Of a stretch of DNA of 64,000 nt, positions 16,737-25,592 are shown in pieces. The stretch's first letter is position 1, and each line of letters starts with the position of its first letter. Both the position numbers and the translations under genes were made by a program. The notes under the pieces were generated by a model that did not search any database, had not been told where the DNA came from, and saw only the letters and a list, made by a program, of their open reading frames with translations. Origin of the DNA: Pandoraea thiooxydans (GTDB lineage: Bacteria > Pseudomonadota > Gammaproteobacteria > Burkholderiales > Burkholderiaceae); contig NZ_CP014839.1 in the NCBI RefSeq assembly GCF_001931675.1, forward strand, positions 3,596,001 to 3,660,000, in the 5' to 3' direction.

Positions 16737-18251
16737 ATGTCGCTCGCGGTCGTCAAAAGCCGCGCGCTAGCTGGAATGCGCGCGCCCGAGGTGACGGTCG
16801 AAGTTCATCTCGCCAACGGTCTGCCGTCGTTGACGATCGTCGGATTGCCCGACACCGAGGTCAAGGAAAGCCGCGACCGGGTTCGCTCCGCGATCCAGAA
16901 CTGCCGCTTCGAATTTCCCGCACGCCGCATCACCGTCAATCTGGCGCCGGCAGATTTACCCAAGGAGTCGGGCCGCTTCGACCTGCCCATTGCGCTGGGC
17001 ATCCTGGCGGCCAGCGGGCAAATCCCCGCCACGGCGCTCGCCGATCACGAATTCGCGGGCGAACTGTCTCTGTCCGGCGAGTTGCGGCCAATACGCGGGG
17101 CCCTGGCCATGGCACACGCGCTCGCGCATGCCCAAGCACCGACCGCGTTCGTCCTGCCGGCAGCCAATGCGGACGAAGCGGCACTGGTCGGCCGCGCAAC
17201 CGTCTATCCCGCCAGATCGCTGCTCGACGTTTGCGCGCACCTGATGGCCCGGGACGACGGCGACCGACTCGTCGCTCACCGACGAGCGGCTCCCGCATGC
17301 GTGTGCGACTATCCCGACATGAGCGAGGTCAAAGGGCAGGCGCCAGTCAAGCGCGCCCTGGAAGTTGCCGCCGCCGGCGGGCATCACGCGTTGTTGATCG
17401 GCCCGCCCGGCACCGGGAAATCCATGCTGGCAAACCGCTTTCCCGCCCTGCTGCCGCCGCTGAGCGAAGCGCAGTCGCTCGACGTCGCCACCGTGCTCAG
17501 CCTCAGCACGCAGGGCTTCGACCCGGCGAGATGGGGCCTGCGGCCATTCCGCGCGCCCCATCACACCGCATCGGCAGTGGCGCTGGTCGGCGGCGGCGGC
17601 ACCCCCAGGCCCGGCGAAATCAGCCTGGCCCACCACGGTGTCCTGTTTCTCGACGAATTACCGGAATTCGACCGCAAAGTTCTGGAGGTCTTGCGTGAAC
17701 CGCTGGAGTGCGGCCGTATAACGATCTCGCGCGCCTCCCGGCAGGCGGAATTTCCCGCCGAATTTCAACTGATCGCGGCCATGAACCCCTGCCCCTGCGG
17801 CTATCTCGGCCATGCGTCAGGGCGCTGTCGCTGCACTCCCGAGGCTGTTGCCCGTTACCAGGGCCGCTTGTCGGGGCCGCTGCTCGACCGGATCGACGTG
17901 CAAATCGAGGTGCCCGCCCTGAGCGCCGACGATCTGGCCAACCAGCCCGCGTGCGAATCGAGCGACGATATCGCACGCCGGGTCGGTGCGGCACGCGCCC
18001 GGCAAATCTCCCGCCGAGACAGGCCCAATCACGCGCTGCAAGGGCGGGATATCGACCGGTTCTGCCAACCGACGTCAGCGGCCGCCGGCATGTTGCGTCA
18101 TGCCGCAAATCGGCTGCATTGGTCGGCTCGCGCCTATCACCGGGCGCTCAAAATCGCACGCACGATCGCCGATCTGGATGACGTCGACACGATCGACAGC
18201 GCTCATATCGCAGAAGCGATTCAATATCGGCGCGCCGTCTCGGCCAAATGA
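16737..18251 (+). CDS. comM: YifB/ComM-family Mg-chelatase-like AAA+ ATPase
   Basis: ComM is a hexameric helicase that promotes branch migration during natural transformation, and the family is widespread. The 504-aa protein has the N-terminal Lon-protease-like fold (MSLAVVKSRALAGMRAPEV), a Walker A GPPGTGKSMLANR near residue 220, a Walker B-like VLFLDELPEF, and the ISRASRQAEFPAEFQLIAA and MNPCPCGYLGH segments characteristic of the family. Length and start match relatives. A TATAGT box at 16662-16667 could be its -10. Confidence 0.95.
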   Translation: MSLAVVKSRALAGMRAPEVTVEVHLANGLPSLTIVGLPDTEVKESRDRVRSAIQNCRFEFPARRITVNLAPADLPKESGRFDLPIALGILAASGQIPATALADHEFAGELSLSGELRPIRGALAMAHALAHAQAPTAFVLPAANADEAALVGRATVYPARSLLDVCAHLMARDDGDRLVAHRRAAPACVCDYPDMSEVKGQAPVKRALEVAAAGGHHALLIGPPGTGKSMLANRFPALLPPLSEAQSLDVATVLSLSTQGFDPARWGLRPFRAPHHTASAVALVGGGGTPRPGEISLAHHGVLFLDELPEFDRKVLEVLREPLECGRITISRASRQAEFPAEFQLIAAMNPCPCGYLGHASGRCRCTPEAVARYQGRLSGPLLDRIDVQIEVPALSADDLANQPACESSDDIARRVGAARARQISRRDRPNHALQGRDIDRFCQPTSAAAGMLRHAANRLHWSARAYHRALKIARTIADLDDVDTIDSAHIAEAIQYRRAVSAK

Positions 18252-18324
18252 GCGTCGCGAAGCCAATGCGACCGAATCGCTTGGCCATCCAAGGTGTCGC
18301 CCGGTCCGCGACGCGCCGGCCGGG

Positions 18325-18888
18325 CTACTCGAGTGTGAATGAATCGAAGAATTGTTCGATCTGGTCTTGCGGCGGCGCCTTTTCACCGAGCACGACAACC
18401 TGATAGACCCGGTCACCATGCGCGACGAAGCGCGCATCGACGAAGCGCTGTGCCTTGCCGTCGACAGCCTGCCCTCGCGCGTAGACTCCGATGCCCGTCA
18501 CGAAAGGCGGCGACTGCGACGCCACACGGATCTGCACCGTCTGCACTTGCGATTGCGCGGCGCCCAGGTTGGCGAGCAATCCCTTTTGCAGATCGGCCAT
18601 CACTTGCGCGCGCAAGGCGAGGTCTGCCCTCGGCAACTTGATCACGCCCACGGCAAATAACGCCTGGTCGACCCGCGCTGCCTGCATGTGCATTGGCAAC
18701 ACGCCCGTGGACAAATGCACTTCACGCGCGTCGCTGCTTGGCTTGGCTGGGTAAGTGATGCTGTACGCGCCGTCATCGGACTGAACCACGCGCCAATCAT
18801 AGTGCGGAGAACACGCCGCTATCCATACCAGGCATCCAATCGCGGCAAGCCGCTGGATCGCCAAACGCCGAAAAAATAATCGCGCCAC
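18325..18888 (-). CDS. Putative lipoprotein of unknown function
   Basis: The 187-aa protein has a short basic-hydrophobic signal ending in the lipobox-like WIAAC, so it is probably anchored to a membrane by a lipidated cysteine at about residue 26. The mature part (DWRVVQSDDGAYSITYPAKP ...) looks like a small alpha/beta domain seen in conserved hypothetical proteins of this family; I do not recognise a function. The start is GTG at 18888, with GGGGGAG about 7 bp upstream. It is convergent with comM (73-bp gap). Confidence 0.75.
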   Translation of the reverse strand: MARLFFRRLAIQRLAAIGCLVWIAACSPHYDWRVVQSDDGAYSITYPAKPSSDAREVHLSTGVLPMHMQAARVDQALFAVGVIKLPRADLALRAQVMADLQKGLLANLGAAQSQVQTVQIRVASQSPPFVTGIGVYARGQAVDGKAQRFVDARFVAHGDRVYQVVVLGEKAPPQDQIEQFFDSFTLE

Positions 18889-19091
18889 TCGCCGCTCCCC
18901 CGTAAAACTGCATTATCCATCACGCCGCCGGCGCCCGACGGCGCACGCAACAATAAGCTCGTGATGCGCAGACCGAGGCATTTCCATGACGGCCGTCAAG
19001 CTTGGGGGCGCCATGGGCGGCACGGTTTTCGCGGCAACCTACAATTCAGGGTAGAATTATTTGCCTCGAGTCGACTGTTTGCAGAATCACA

Positions 19092-19616
19092 ATGACGACA
19101 ACTTCCTCACGCCCGTTTTCTCTGGGAAAACTGCTTGCCGCGGCGGTAGCTGTCATCATCGCCGTGACCGCCTTTGTTGCGTTCACTGGCCGCAAGCAGG
19201 CGCCAGACGTCACATTCACCCTGCTCTCGGGACAAAAGATCGACAGCGCCCAATTGAAAGGCAAGGTCTATCTGGTCAACTTCTGGGCGACCAGCTGCAC
19301 GACCTGCATGCAGGAAATGCCGTCGATGGTGCAGACGTACGATAAATTCAAAAGCCGCGGGCTGAAATTCATCGCGGTCGCCATGAATTACGACTCGCCG
19401 ACATATGTCGCCAATTACTCACAATCCCGTCAGTTGCCGTTCATGGTGGCGATGGACTCGGATGGCAGCGTTGCCAAGAAATTCGGCGACGTACAGCTCA
19501 CGCCGACCACTTTCGTAATCGGCAAGGACGGCAAGATCCTCAAGCAGTATGTCGGCCCGCCATCCTACGCGGAGCTCGATAAGCTGTTGAACCGCGCGCT
19601 CGGCAAACAGGCCTGA
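19092..19616 (+). CDS. TlpA-family membrane-anchored thioredoxin
   Basis: The 174-aa protein has an N-terminal transmembrane anchor (LLAAAVAVIIAVTAFVAF) and a periplasmic thioredoxin fold. The redox motif is CTTC in FWATSCTTCMQEMP, followed by LTPTTFVIGKDG, which holds the cis-proline. Such proteins reduce periplasmic disulfides, for instance in cytochrome maturation; the partner here is not shown. ATG 19092 was chosen because the upstream 30 codons are not signal-like. TAGAAT at 19052-19057 could be its -10 box. Confidence 0.9.
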   Translation: MTTTSSRPFSLGKLLAAAVAVIIAVTAFVAFTGRKQAPDVTFTLLSGQKIDSAQLKGKVYLVNFWATSCTTCMQEMPSMVQTYDKFKSRGLKFIAVAMNYDSPTYVANYSQSRQLPFMVAMDSDGSVAKKFGDVQLTPTTFVIGKDGKILKQYVGPPSYAELDKLLNRALGKQA

Positions 19617-19635
19617 GCCAGCGGTTGAGACGCCA

Positions 19636-19661
19636 AAGCCCCGCTGACGCGGGGCTTCTTT
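19636..19661. terminator. Terminator between tlpA-like gene and hutG-like gene
   Basis: AAGCCCCGC (19636-19644) and GCGGGGCTT (19649-19657) form a perfect 9-bp stem with a 4-nt loop. On the plus strand CTTTC follows, on the minus strand TTTGG. It sits between two convergent stops and probably serves both genes. Confidence 0.8.
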
Positions 19662-20545
19662 CATTGCGAAGGACGTTCGTCAGCCGAAAGCCGCTGCCCG
19701 ACGAAATCGCACAACTCGCGCAGGAATTGGCCGATATTCTCCCGCACGACGTCAAATCCCTCGTGCTTCTCGCACGTCGTCTCATCCATGTAGAGTGCCC
19801 GATTAATGGCGATCTGCACACTGTGCCGTTGCCGCGGCGGATCGCCGTAGCTGCGAATCAGATCGCCACCCTGATGAAGCGCATCGGCCCCAACCCGATA
19901 GCCCATCGCCTCGAAACGTGAAACGACCCATTCGGTAAACGCCGGATCCGCTGTGCTGCCGTGATTGTCGCTGATCGCGACGTCGGGCCGAGCCTGCCCG
20001 CTGTCGCGATTCAAATTGCCGCCGCGCGAGCGCATCGAGTGGCAATTCAGGTGCCATACCATGCCGTTGCGCTGCCACGCCTGCTCCAGCGCGTCGCTCA
20101 ACGCCTGGCGATAAGGTTGATAGTAGTCGTGCAGGCGACGCTCGACCTCGGCCACATTGAGCCGGCGGTCATACATCGGCACGCCAGGTGCGGCGTAGCG
20201 GCGGATCAGGCCGACGCCGCGCTGGCTGCATTCGCCCGGCTGGGCGTCATGCGGCCACAACTGTGCCAGCAAATCCGGATCGATATCGTGAATTGCCCGG
20301 TTGGGATCGATATACGCGCGCGGAAACAGCGCCCCCAGCAGCACCGCGCCGAACCGCGGGGCCTCTGCCCACAATTCGTCGACGTGAGCATCCCAACTGG
20401 TGTAAATCGCCTCGAGCGGCGCACTCGTCGCGAAATCGGCAGGGAACACGATCCCGCTGTGGGGCGAGTCGCACACGACGGGCACGCACGCCTCGAGAGG
20501 CGCCTCGACAAAATACCGGCCATCCACCACGTGACGGGGCAACAT
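19661..20545 (-). CDS. N-formylglutamate amidohydrolase family protein
   Basis: Family members hydrolyse N-formylglutamate to glutamate and formate in histidine degradation (HutG) or act on related N-formyl amino acids. The 294-aa protein shows CDSPHSGIVFPADF near the N-terminus, then DAHVDELWAEAPRFGA and WHLNCHSM, which supply likely metal-binding histidines. No other hut gene is in the window, so the exact substrate is open. Two close ATGs exist (20551, 20545); the second has better spacing from CGGAGAG. Confidence 0.87.
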   Translation of the reverse strand: MLPRHVVDGRYFVEAPLEACVPVVCDSPHSGIVFPADFATSAPLEAIYTSWDAHVDELWAEAPRFGAVLLGALFPRAYIDPNRAIHDIDPDLLAQLWPHDAQPGECSQRGVGLIRRYAAPGVPMYDRRLNVAEVERRLHDYYQPYRQALSDALEQAWQRNGMVWHLNCHSMRSRGGNLNRDSGQARPDVAISDNHGSTADPAFTEWVVSRFEAMGYRVGADALHQGGDLIRSYGDPPRQRHSVQIAINRALYMDETTCEKHEGFDVVRENIGQFLRELCDFVGQRLSADERPSQ

Positions 20546-20785
20546 GGTCATCTCTCCGGTGAAGCGGCGCGGCGGGTACGACGGCGCATCACACGCCGCG
20601 TGCACATGCCGCTATTGGCATTCTAGGCCTCAAAACGGCTCGCCGCCCCGCTCGGGTCGACCCGCCGTGCCGTGATCGTCATGAGAGCGCGCCATTGGAA
20701 GGGTCGTCGCTGGTCAACGCTCGCCAATCCGGCAAACCAGGCTCGAAAAAAATGAATCAGCCGAGCCGTGGCTCAGCGATTTTTG

Positions 20786-21973
20786 TCACCGCTCGGCGTG
20801 CGGCGGCGCGGCAGGTACCGAAACGGCTCGCTCGACATCCTTGGCACCCTGCTTGCAGCGTTTGAGTTCGAGCATAACCTGCGCGGCCGCGATGACCTGC
20901 GAGGCAGGTAAATTTTGCAGACAAGCGCTGTCGCTGTCGAGGTGTCGGTCACAGCCCTCTTCCCCGCACGGCACGCATTCGCCCGGGCCCTGCACAAGAT
21001 AGACGTTGCCTCGATGGGCGCTGCCGCGCCGTTGCCACGGATTGTCCAGCGAATCCCAGGTGTGTGGCCACGGCCCCCACCGATCCGGCGGGGTCGGCCC
21101 GAACATCGTGACCACCGGCGTTCCGGTAGCCGCCGCCGTATGCGTGGTCGCCGTATCCGGGCCGACATAGAGTTCAGCCGATGCGATCAAAGCAGCCGTC
21201 TGGGCGAAACTCAGCTTGCCAGCCAGATTCAGCATGCCCGGCAGCCGTTGCGCCAGCGCGTCGACATAGGTCAACTCATCGGCATCGCCGCCGCCAGTGA
21301 GAACGACCGCCAGACCGCGCTGCTGCAGCCACTGCGCCAGGGCAAACCAGCCGTCGTCGGTCCACATCTTGTAGCGATATTTCGGTCGCAGGTGCAACAC
21401 GGCGTAAGCGCGCCCCGCCAGGGGCGCGAGCGACTGCCGCAACTGCTGCCGTTCTGCCTCGGTCGGCACCGGCGGCACAACCTCGCCGGTGGGCACGGCC
21501 GCCATCTCGCGGGCAATGCGCATGGAATCCTGCACCACATGCGACCCATCGTCGGGGATCGTCATGGCCCGGCTGAGCATCAGCCGCTTGGGCCAGTCAC
21601 GCAGCTTCGCTTCCACCACGCCCAGACGCCAGCGCCCTCCCATCCAGAGATACATGCGTGACCGATCCGACGACATCGCCGTGATCGCGATATCGTATTT
21701 GCCTCGAATCGAGCCCAGATCGCGCAGCGTTTGGCGCCACGGCTGCCGGTGTGCCACGGCAATGACCTCATGCAGATCGGGATTGCCTTTGAGCACGCCC
21801 TCGGTGCCGCGAAACACGAGCATGTCGATCGCCGCGCCGGGCCATTTTTTCTTCAGGGATCGGATCAGCGGGGTGGTGAGCAGGACGTCGCCGATCCGGC
21901 GCGTGCAGACGACCAGGATTCGCGCCGGTGCCTTGGCAAACGGCCCTCGCTTGAGAAGCGCATTCAAGCTCAT
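20786..21973 (-). CDS. Glycosyltransferase family 9 (heptosyltransferase-like)
   Basis: The 395-aa protein resembles LPS heptosyltransferases, which add ADP-heptose to the lipopolysaccharide core. It shows the GT9 N-terminus RILVVCTRRIGDVLLTTPLI, HLRPKYRYKMW in the middle and the nucleotide-sugar site YVGPDTATTHTAAATGTPVV. A cysteine-rich segment (CVPCGEEGCDRH) near the C-terminus occurs in several GT9 enzymes. ATG 21973 was chosen over an upstream extension that overlaps lipA. It lies 37 bp after lipA. The sugar is not decided by sequence alone. Confidence 0.88.
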   Translation of the reverse strand: MSLNALLKRGPFAKAPARILVVCTRRIGDVLLTTPLIRSLKKKWPGAAIDMLVFRGTEGVLKGNPDLHEVIAVAHRQPWRQTLRDLGSIRGKYDIAITAMSSDRSRMYLWMGGRWRLGVVEAKLRDWPKRLMLSRAMTIPDDGSHVVQDSMRIAREMAAVPTGEVVPPVPTEAERQQLRQSLAPLAGRAYAVLHLRPKYRYKMWTDDGWFALAQWLQQRGLAVVLTGGGDADELTYVDALAQRLPGMLNLAGKLSFAQTAALIASAELYVGPDTATTHTAAATGTPVVTMFGPTPPDRWGPWPHTWDSLDNPWQRRGSAHRGNVYLVQGPGECVPCGEEGCDRHLDSDSACLQNLPASQVIAAAQVMLELKRCKQGAKDVERAVSVPAAPPHAER

Positions 21974-22010
21974 CGAGCAGCGGAAGCAAAAATCGATCGA
22001 TGCGCCAGCG

Positions 22011-23018
22011 TCACACGACACCAGCTTCGTGCGCCTGCACGTCGGCGTGGTAGCTCGATCGCACCATCGCGCCGACGGCCGCATGCGAGAACCCCATTTT
22101 GAGCGCCTCTTCCTCGAACATCTTGAAAGTCTCGGGAGTGACATAGCGGCGCACCGGCAGGTGATGCTCGGACGGCTGCAGGTATTGCCCGATCGTCAGC
22201 ATATCGACGTCGTGCGCCCGCAGGTCGCGCATCACCTGCAGGATTTCCTCGTCGGTTTCGCCCAGGCCGACCATCAGGCCCGATTTGGCGGGCACCTCCG
22301 GATGCAGCCGCTTGAATTCCTTGAGCAGATTCAACGAATGTTGGTAGTCGGATCCCGGCCGGGCTTCCTTGTACAGGCGCGGCACTGTTTCGAGGTTGTG
22401 ATTCATCACATCGGGCGGCGCGGCATTCAGGATGCCCAGGGCCCGATCCAGGCGCCCCCGAAAATCCGGTGTAAGAATTTCGATGCGGGTTGCCGGCGAA
22501 TGCTCGCGCACTTGCCGAATGCAATCGACGAAGTGCTGCGCCCCGCCGTCGCGCAGGTCATCGCGATCGACGCTGGTGATCACGACATATTTCAGTTTCA
22601 GGGCGGCGATGGTCTTGGCCAGATTCAGCGGCTCTGCCGCGTCCAGCGGATCGGGGCGGCCGTGACCGACGTCGCAGAAGGGGCAGCGGCGCGTGCATTT
22701 GTCACCCATGATCATGAAGGTGGCCGTGCCCTTGCCGAAGCATTCGCCGATGTTCGGGCAGCTGGCCTCCTCGCAAACCGTGTACAGATTATGATCGCGC
22801 AGAATCTGTTTGATTTCGTAAAACCGCGAGTTCCCGGTGGCAGCCTTGACGCGAATCCACTCGGGTTTCTTGAGTTTTTCCGCCGGCACGATCTTGATCG
22901 GGATACGCGCGGTCTTGGCCTGCGACTTTTGCTTGGCCGAAGCATCGTAGGGGCCGTCGATACTGCGGACTTCCTGCGAGGAAGGTTGGCTATCGTTGGG
23001 TGACACGGTATTCGTCAT
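22011..23018 (-). CDS. lipA: Lipoyl synthase
   Basis: LipA inserts two sulfur atoms into octanoyl groups on lipoyl domains. It is a radical-SAM enzyme with two 4Fe-4S clusters. The auxiliary cluster motif [12 protein letters not shown] and the SAM-cluster motif [13 protein letters not shown] are both intact, and the C-terminal RSSYHADV is present. The 335-aa start at ATG 23018 is preferred to the longer frame. It follows lipB by 45 bp, the usual pairing. Confidence 0.96.
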   Translation of the reverse strand: MTNTVSPNDSQPSSQEVRSIDGPYDASAKQKSQAKTARIPIKIVPAEKLKKPEWIRVKAATGNSRFYEIKQILRDHNLYTVCEEASCPNIGECFGKGTATFMIMGDKCTRRCPFCDVGHGRPDPLDAAEPLNLAKTIAALKLKYVVITSVDRDDLRDGGAQHFVDCIRQVREHSPATRIEILTPDFRGRLDRALGILNAAPPDVMNHNLETVPRLYKEARPGSDYQHSLNLLKEFKRLHPEVPAKSGLMVGLGETDEEILQVMRDLRAHDVDMLTIGQYLQPSEHHLPVRRYVTPETFKMFEEEALKMGFSHAAVGAMVRSSYHADVQAHEAGVV

Positions 23019-23063
23019 AAAGCGTCCAATCCCGCGGCGCGGCAACCCGCAGGCAAGAAAAAC

Positions 23064-23738
23064 TCAGCCCGCCAGCGAGGCGAGCCGCAAGGTATGCTGC
23101 TCGAGATGAAAAGACAGCCGTTCGGCCAGCTTTTGCGCCACCTCGTTCCAGCCGGCGGCCACACCGAGCGTGGCCATGTCAATGGTTTGCAAGCCGGCAT
23201 AGCCGCACGGATTGATCCAGGAAAATGGGCGCAGATCCATGGCCACGTTCAAACTGACGCCATGGTAGCTGCACCCGTTGCGGATCTTCAGTCCCAGCGC
23301 TGCGATTTTGGCGCCGCGATACGGATCTTGAGCGGCCGTCGGGGCCACGTAAATCCCCGGCGCGCCGGCTTTGCGCTCACCCGCGAGATTATACGCCGCC
23401 AGCGTATCGATCGCCGCCTGCTCGATCAGATTGACGAATTCCCTCACCATCAACTTGCGCCGCCGCAGGTCGATCAGCGTATAGGCAACCACCTGGCCCG
23501 GGCCGTGATAGGTGATCTGCCCGCCGCGATCCACCTTAACGAGGGGGATGCCGGTATCGGCCAGCAGCAGATGGGCTGGATTGCCCGCCAGACCCAGCGT
23601 ATAGACGGCGGGGTGCTCGACCAGCCAGAGCTGGTCGGGGGTATCGGGCACGCGTGCGTCGGTATAGGCGCGCATCGCGTCGAAACTGCGCTGGTAGTCT
23701 TCGGTGCCGCGCCAGCACACGTCAATCGAGAAAGTCAT
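23064..23738 (-). CDS. lipB: Octanoyl-[acyl-carrier-protein]:protein N-octanoyltransferase
   Basis: LipB moves octanoyl from acyl-carrier protein to lipoyl domains, the step before LipA. The 224-aa protein shows [20 protein letters not shown], the lysine-containing [19 protein letters not shown], and the catalytic cysteine in INPCGYAGL. The ATG at 23738 is the natural start. In related genomes it usually lies directly after the DUF493 gene; here a DUF2917/LysR pair stands between. Confidence 0.96.
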   Translation of the reverse strand: MTFSIDVCWRGTEDYQRSFDAMRAYTDARVPDTPDQLWLVEHPAVYTLGLAGNPAHLLLADTGIPLVKVDRGGQITYHGPGQVVAYTLIDLRRRKLMVREFVNLIEQAAIDTLAAYNLAGERKAGAPGIYVAPTAAQDPYRGAKIAALGLKIRNGCSYHGVSLNVAMDLRPFSWINPCGYAGLQTIDMATLGVAAGWNEVAQKLAERLSFHLEQHTLRLASLAG

Positions 23739-23816
23739 TCGGCTAGTTTAGCGAAACCCACCTGAGCGTGCTCGCCTGCGCGCCGCGTCGAACCCATCGG
23801 CGCAAAAAGGATGCAC

Positions 23817-24146
23817 TCAGGTCGGCGCGCCGCAGTGCTGCTGTGCGGGGCGCCGCAGATGCCCGGCGCGGGCCAGCAGTTGGCGCCACGCTCCCAGGCG
23901 GCGTGGCGCGGCGCGCCCGATCAGAATGTCGCCAGACGCTTCCGCCGAGACCCAGTGCTGCCGGTGCGGTTCGAGTTGCAGCGATTCGCCGGGCGCCAGC
24001 CAATAATCGGTCGCGTCATGCGCACGGGTGATCCAAAGGCGCGTCGAACCCGCCGTCAGCGTGTGCGCGCTGGACAGCTTCAGCGCCAGAACGTCATCCT
24101 GTTGCAGGCTGTAAACGTATTGGATTTTTGTTAGTTTATTTGTCAT
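23817..24146 (-). CDS. DUF2917 domain-containing protein
   Basis: This 109-aa protein matches the small DUF2917 group of betaproteobacteria: a beta-rich domain with TLTAGSTRLWITRAHDATDY and WLAPGESLQLEPHRQHWVSA, which resembles a cupin-like half barrel. Its function is unknown. The ATG at 24146 has GGAG 8 bp upstream. It is divergent from a LysR-type gene 99 bp away, which often accompanies it, suggesting that the regulator controls it. Confidence 0.82.
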   Translation of the reverse strand: MTNKLTKIQYVYSLQQDDVLALKLSSAHTLTAGSTRLWITRAHDATDYWLAPGESLQLEPHRQHWVSAEASGDILIGRAAPRRLGAWRQLLARAGHLRRPAQQHCGAPT

Positions 24147-24190
24147 TTTCGGGCTCCGCGTTGCGTTGGTCGATGTGTTGATAATATGAC

Positions 24191-24202
24191 TTGACGCCTC
24201 AA
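24191..24202. promoter_or_regulatory. Possible LysR operator in the DUF2917/LysR divergent gap
   Basis: TTGACGCCTCAA is an inverted repeat (TTGA-N4-TCAA) in the middle of the 99-bp gap between the two divergent genes. LysR regulators commonly bind such sites in their own divergent promoters. The repeat is short. Confidence 0.4.
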
Positions 24203-24245
24203 CGGCCAAAGGATAAATTTTTCCTTTCTTGTCAATATTTTTCAC

Positions 24246-25181
24246 ATGGACATTCGCAAGCTCCCGAACCTTGGCGCCCTGCGCGCATTCGAGGCGGCGG
24301 CGCGCCAGGAGAGCTTTTCGCGCGCCGCGGAAGAGCTGTTCGTCACCCATGGTGCGATCAGCCACCAAATCCGGGCACTCGAGGAAGAACTGGGTACTCC
24401 ATTGTTTGCTCGGCACGGCAAGCGTGTCAGCCTGACACCGGCAGGCCGCACCTACGCTGCCTGCGTGCGCGACGCGCTGCTCGATATCGCCCGTGCGACC
24501 CAGGCGCTGCGCGCCGGCGCCCGTCACGAGCGGCGGCTGGTCCTGAGCACCATGCCGTCGTTCGCAGCCCGCTGGCTGACACCGCGCATCGGACGCTTTA
24601 TCGAACTGCACCCGCAACTCGAAGTGGAACTGCGCTGCAGCATATCGCTGATCGATTTCACCCGGGACGACGTCGACGTCGTCATCCGACTCGGCAATGG
24701 GACGTGGCCCGGCCTGCACGCGGAGAAGGTGCTGGACGAAGTGTTTTTCCCCGCCTGCAGTCCCGGTTTCAACGGCGGAAAGCTTCCGGCCCAACCTGGC
24801 GATTTACGTCACTGCACCCTGCTGCGCTCGGTCGACGAACCCTGGCAGCCCTGGTTCGAAGCCGCCGGCATTCACGATATTCCGGAGCCGCGCAGCGGCA
24901 TTCTCTACGAGGATTCGGCAATGATGCTGCAGGCCGCGATCGACGGCCAGGGCGTAGCCCTGGTGCGCCGTTCGCTCGCCACCAACGACCTGGCCGCCGG
25001 CCGGCTCGTGCGGCTGTTCGACATCGATAGCGCCTATGCGTGGGACTATTATTTCGCGTGCCCGCCCGCACTGCTCAAGACCCAGCGGGTGAGCGCATTC
25101 CGTGACTGGTTCATGGACGAAATCGCCCTGTTCCGTACCGAATACATGCAACTGGAGCGGGCGCACACGATTGCCGCCTGA
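24246..25181 (+). CDS. LysR-family regulator, GcvA-like
   Basis: The 311-aa protein has an N-terminal winged helix-turn-helix (LPNLGALRAFEAAARQESFS, then RAAEELFVTHGAISHQIRAL) and a C-terminal effector domain (STMPSFAARWLTPRIGRF, VDVVIRLGNGTWPG) typical of the GcvA subgroup. GcvA controls glycine cleavage in enterics, but this subgroup has many paralogues with other targets. The only linked candidate target is the divergent DUF2917 gene. It is convergent with DUF493. Confidence 0.9.
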   Translation: MDIRKLPNLGALRAFEAAARQESFSRAAEELFVTHGAISHQIRALEEELGTPLFARHGKRVSLTPAGRTYAACVRDALLDIARATQALRAGARHERRLVLSTMPSFAARWLTPRIGRFIELHPQLEVELRCSISLIDFTRDDVDVVIRLGNGTWPGLHAEKVLDEVFFPACSPGFNGGKLPAQPGDLRHCTLLRSVDEPWQPWFEAAGIHDIPEPRSGILYEDSAMMLQAAIDGQGVALVRRSLATNDLAAGRLVRLFDIDSAYAWDYYFACPPALLKTQRVSAFRDWFMDEIALFRTEYMQLERAHTIAA

Positions 25182-25210
25182 ACCACGTGGCCAGACGCCG
25201 CACAGCGCCG

Positions 25211-25480
25211 TCACAACACCACGGTCACCATCGGATGAGCGGTCAAGGCGCGGTAGATATCGTCGAGATGGGCACGGCTCGTCGCTCGCACGGTCACCGT
25301 CAGACCGAGGTAATTGCCGGCCCGGGACGGCCGCATTTCAATGCGCGCGGCGTCGAACTCAGCATCGAATTGCTGCATCAGTTGGGCAATGCTTTGCGCA
25401 AACTCAGGCTGCATCCTGCCCATCACCTTGATGGGAAAATCGCACGGAAATTCGAGCAGGGTTTCGTTGACGGGACTCAT
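25211..25480 (-). CDS. DUF493/YbeD-family protein
   Basis: This 89-aa protein belongs to the UPF0250/YbeD family, a small ferredoxin-like fold that resembles ACT-type regulatory domains. Visible motifs are FPCDFPIKVMG and SRAGNYLGLTVTVRATSRAHLDD, shortened here. In many proteobacteria it lies between dacA and lipB, as it does here apart from the inserted DUF2917/LysR pair. Its role is unknown; lipoate-related regulation has been suggested from gene order. The start has AAGGAAAA upstream. Confidence 0.9.
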   Translation of the reverse strand: MSPVNETLLEFPCDFPIKVMGRMQPEFAQSIAQLMQQFDAEFDAARIEMRPSRAGNYLGLTVTVRATSRAHLDDIYRALTAHPMVTVVL

Positions 25481-25592
25481 GGGTTTTCCTTGGCGCGCCC
25501 AAGCCTGGCGCGCAACAGCTTACAAAAAATTTGGCTCGGCATGGGGGGCGTCGCCGATGCCGATCCGGGATGCCATTGATGCGGGCCGATTC

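Noticed and set aside
21489-23003. 504-aa plus-strand frame over lipA and the GT9 gene
   Set aside because: It crosses two well-supported minus-strand genes and has no recognisable domain.
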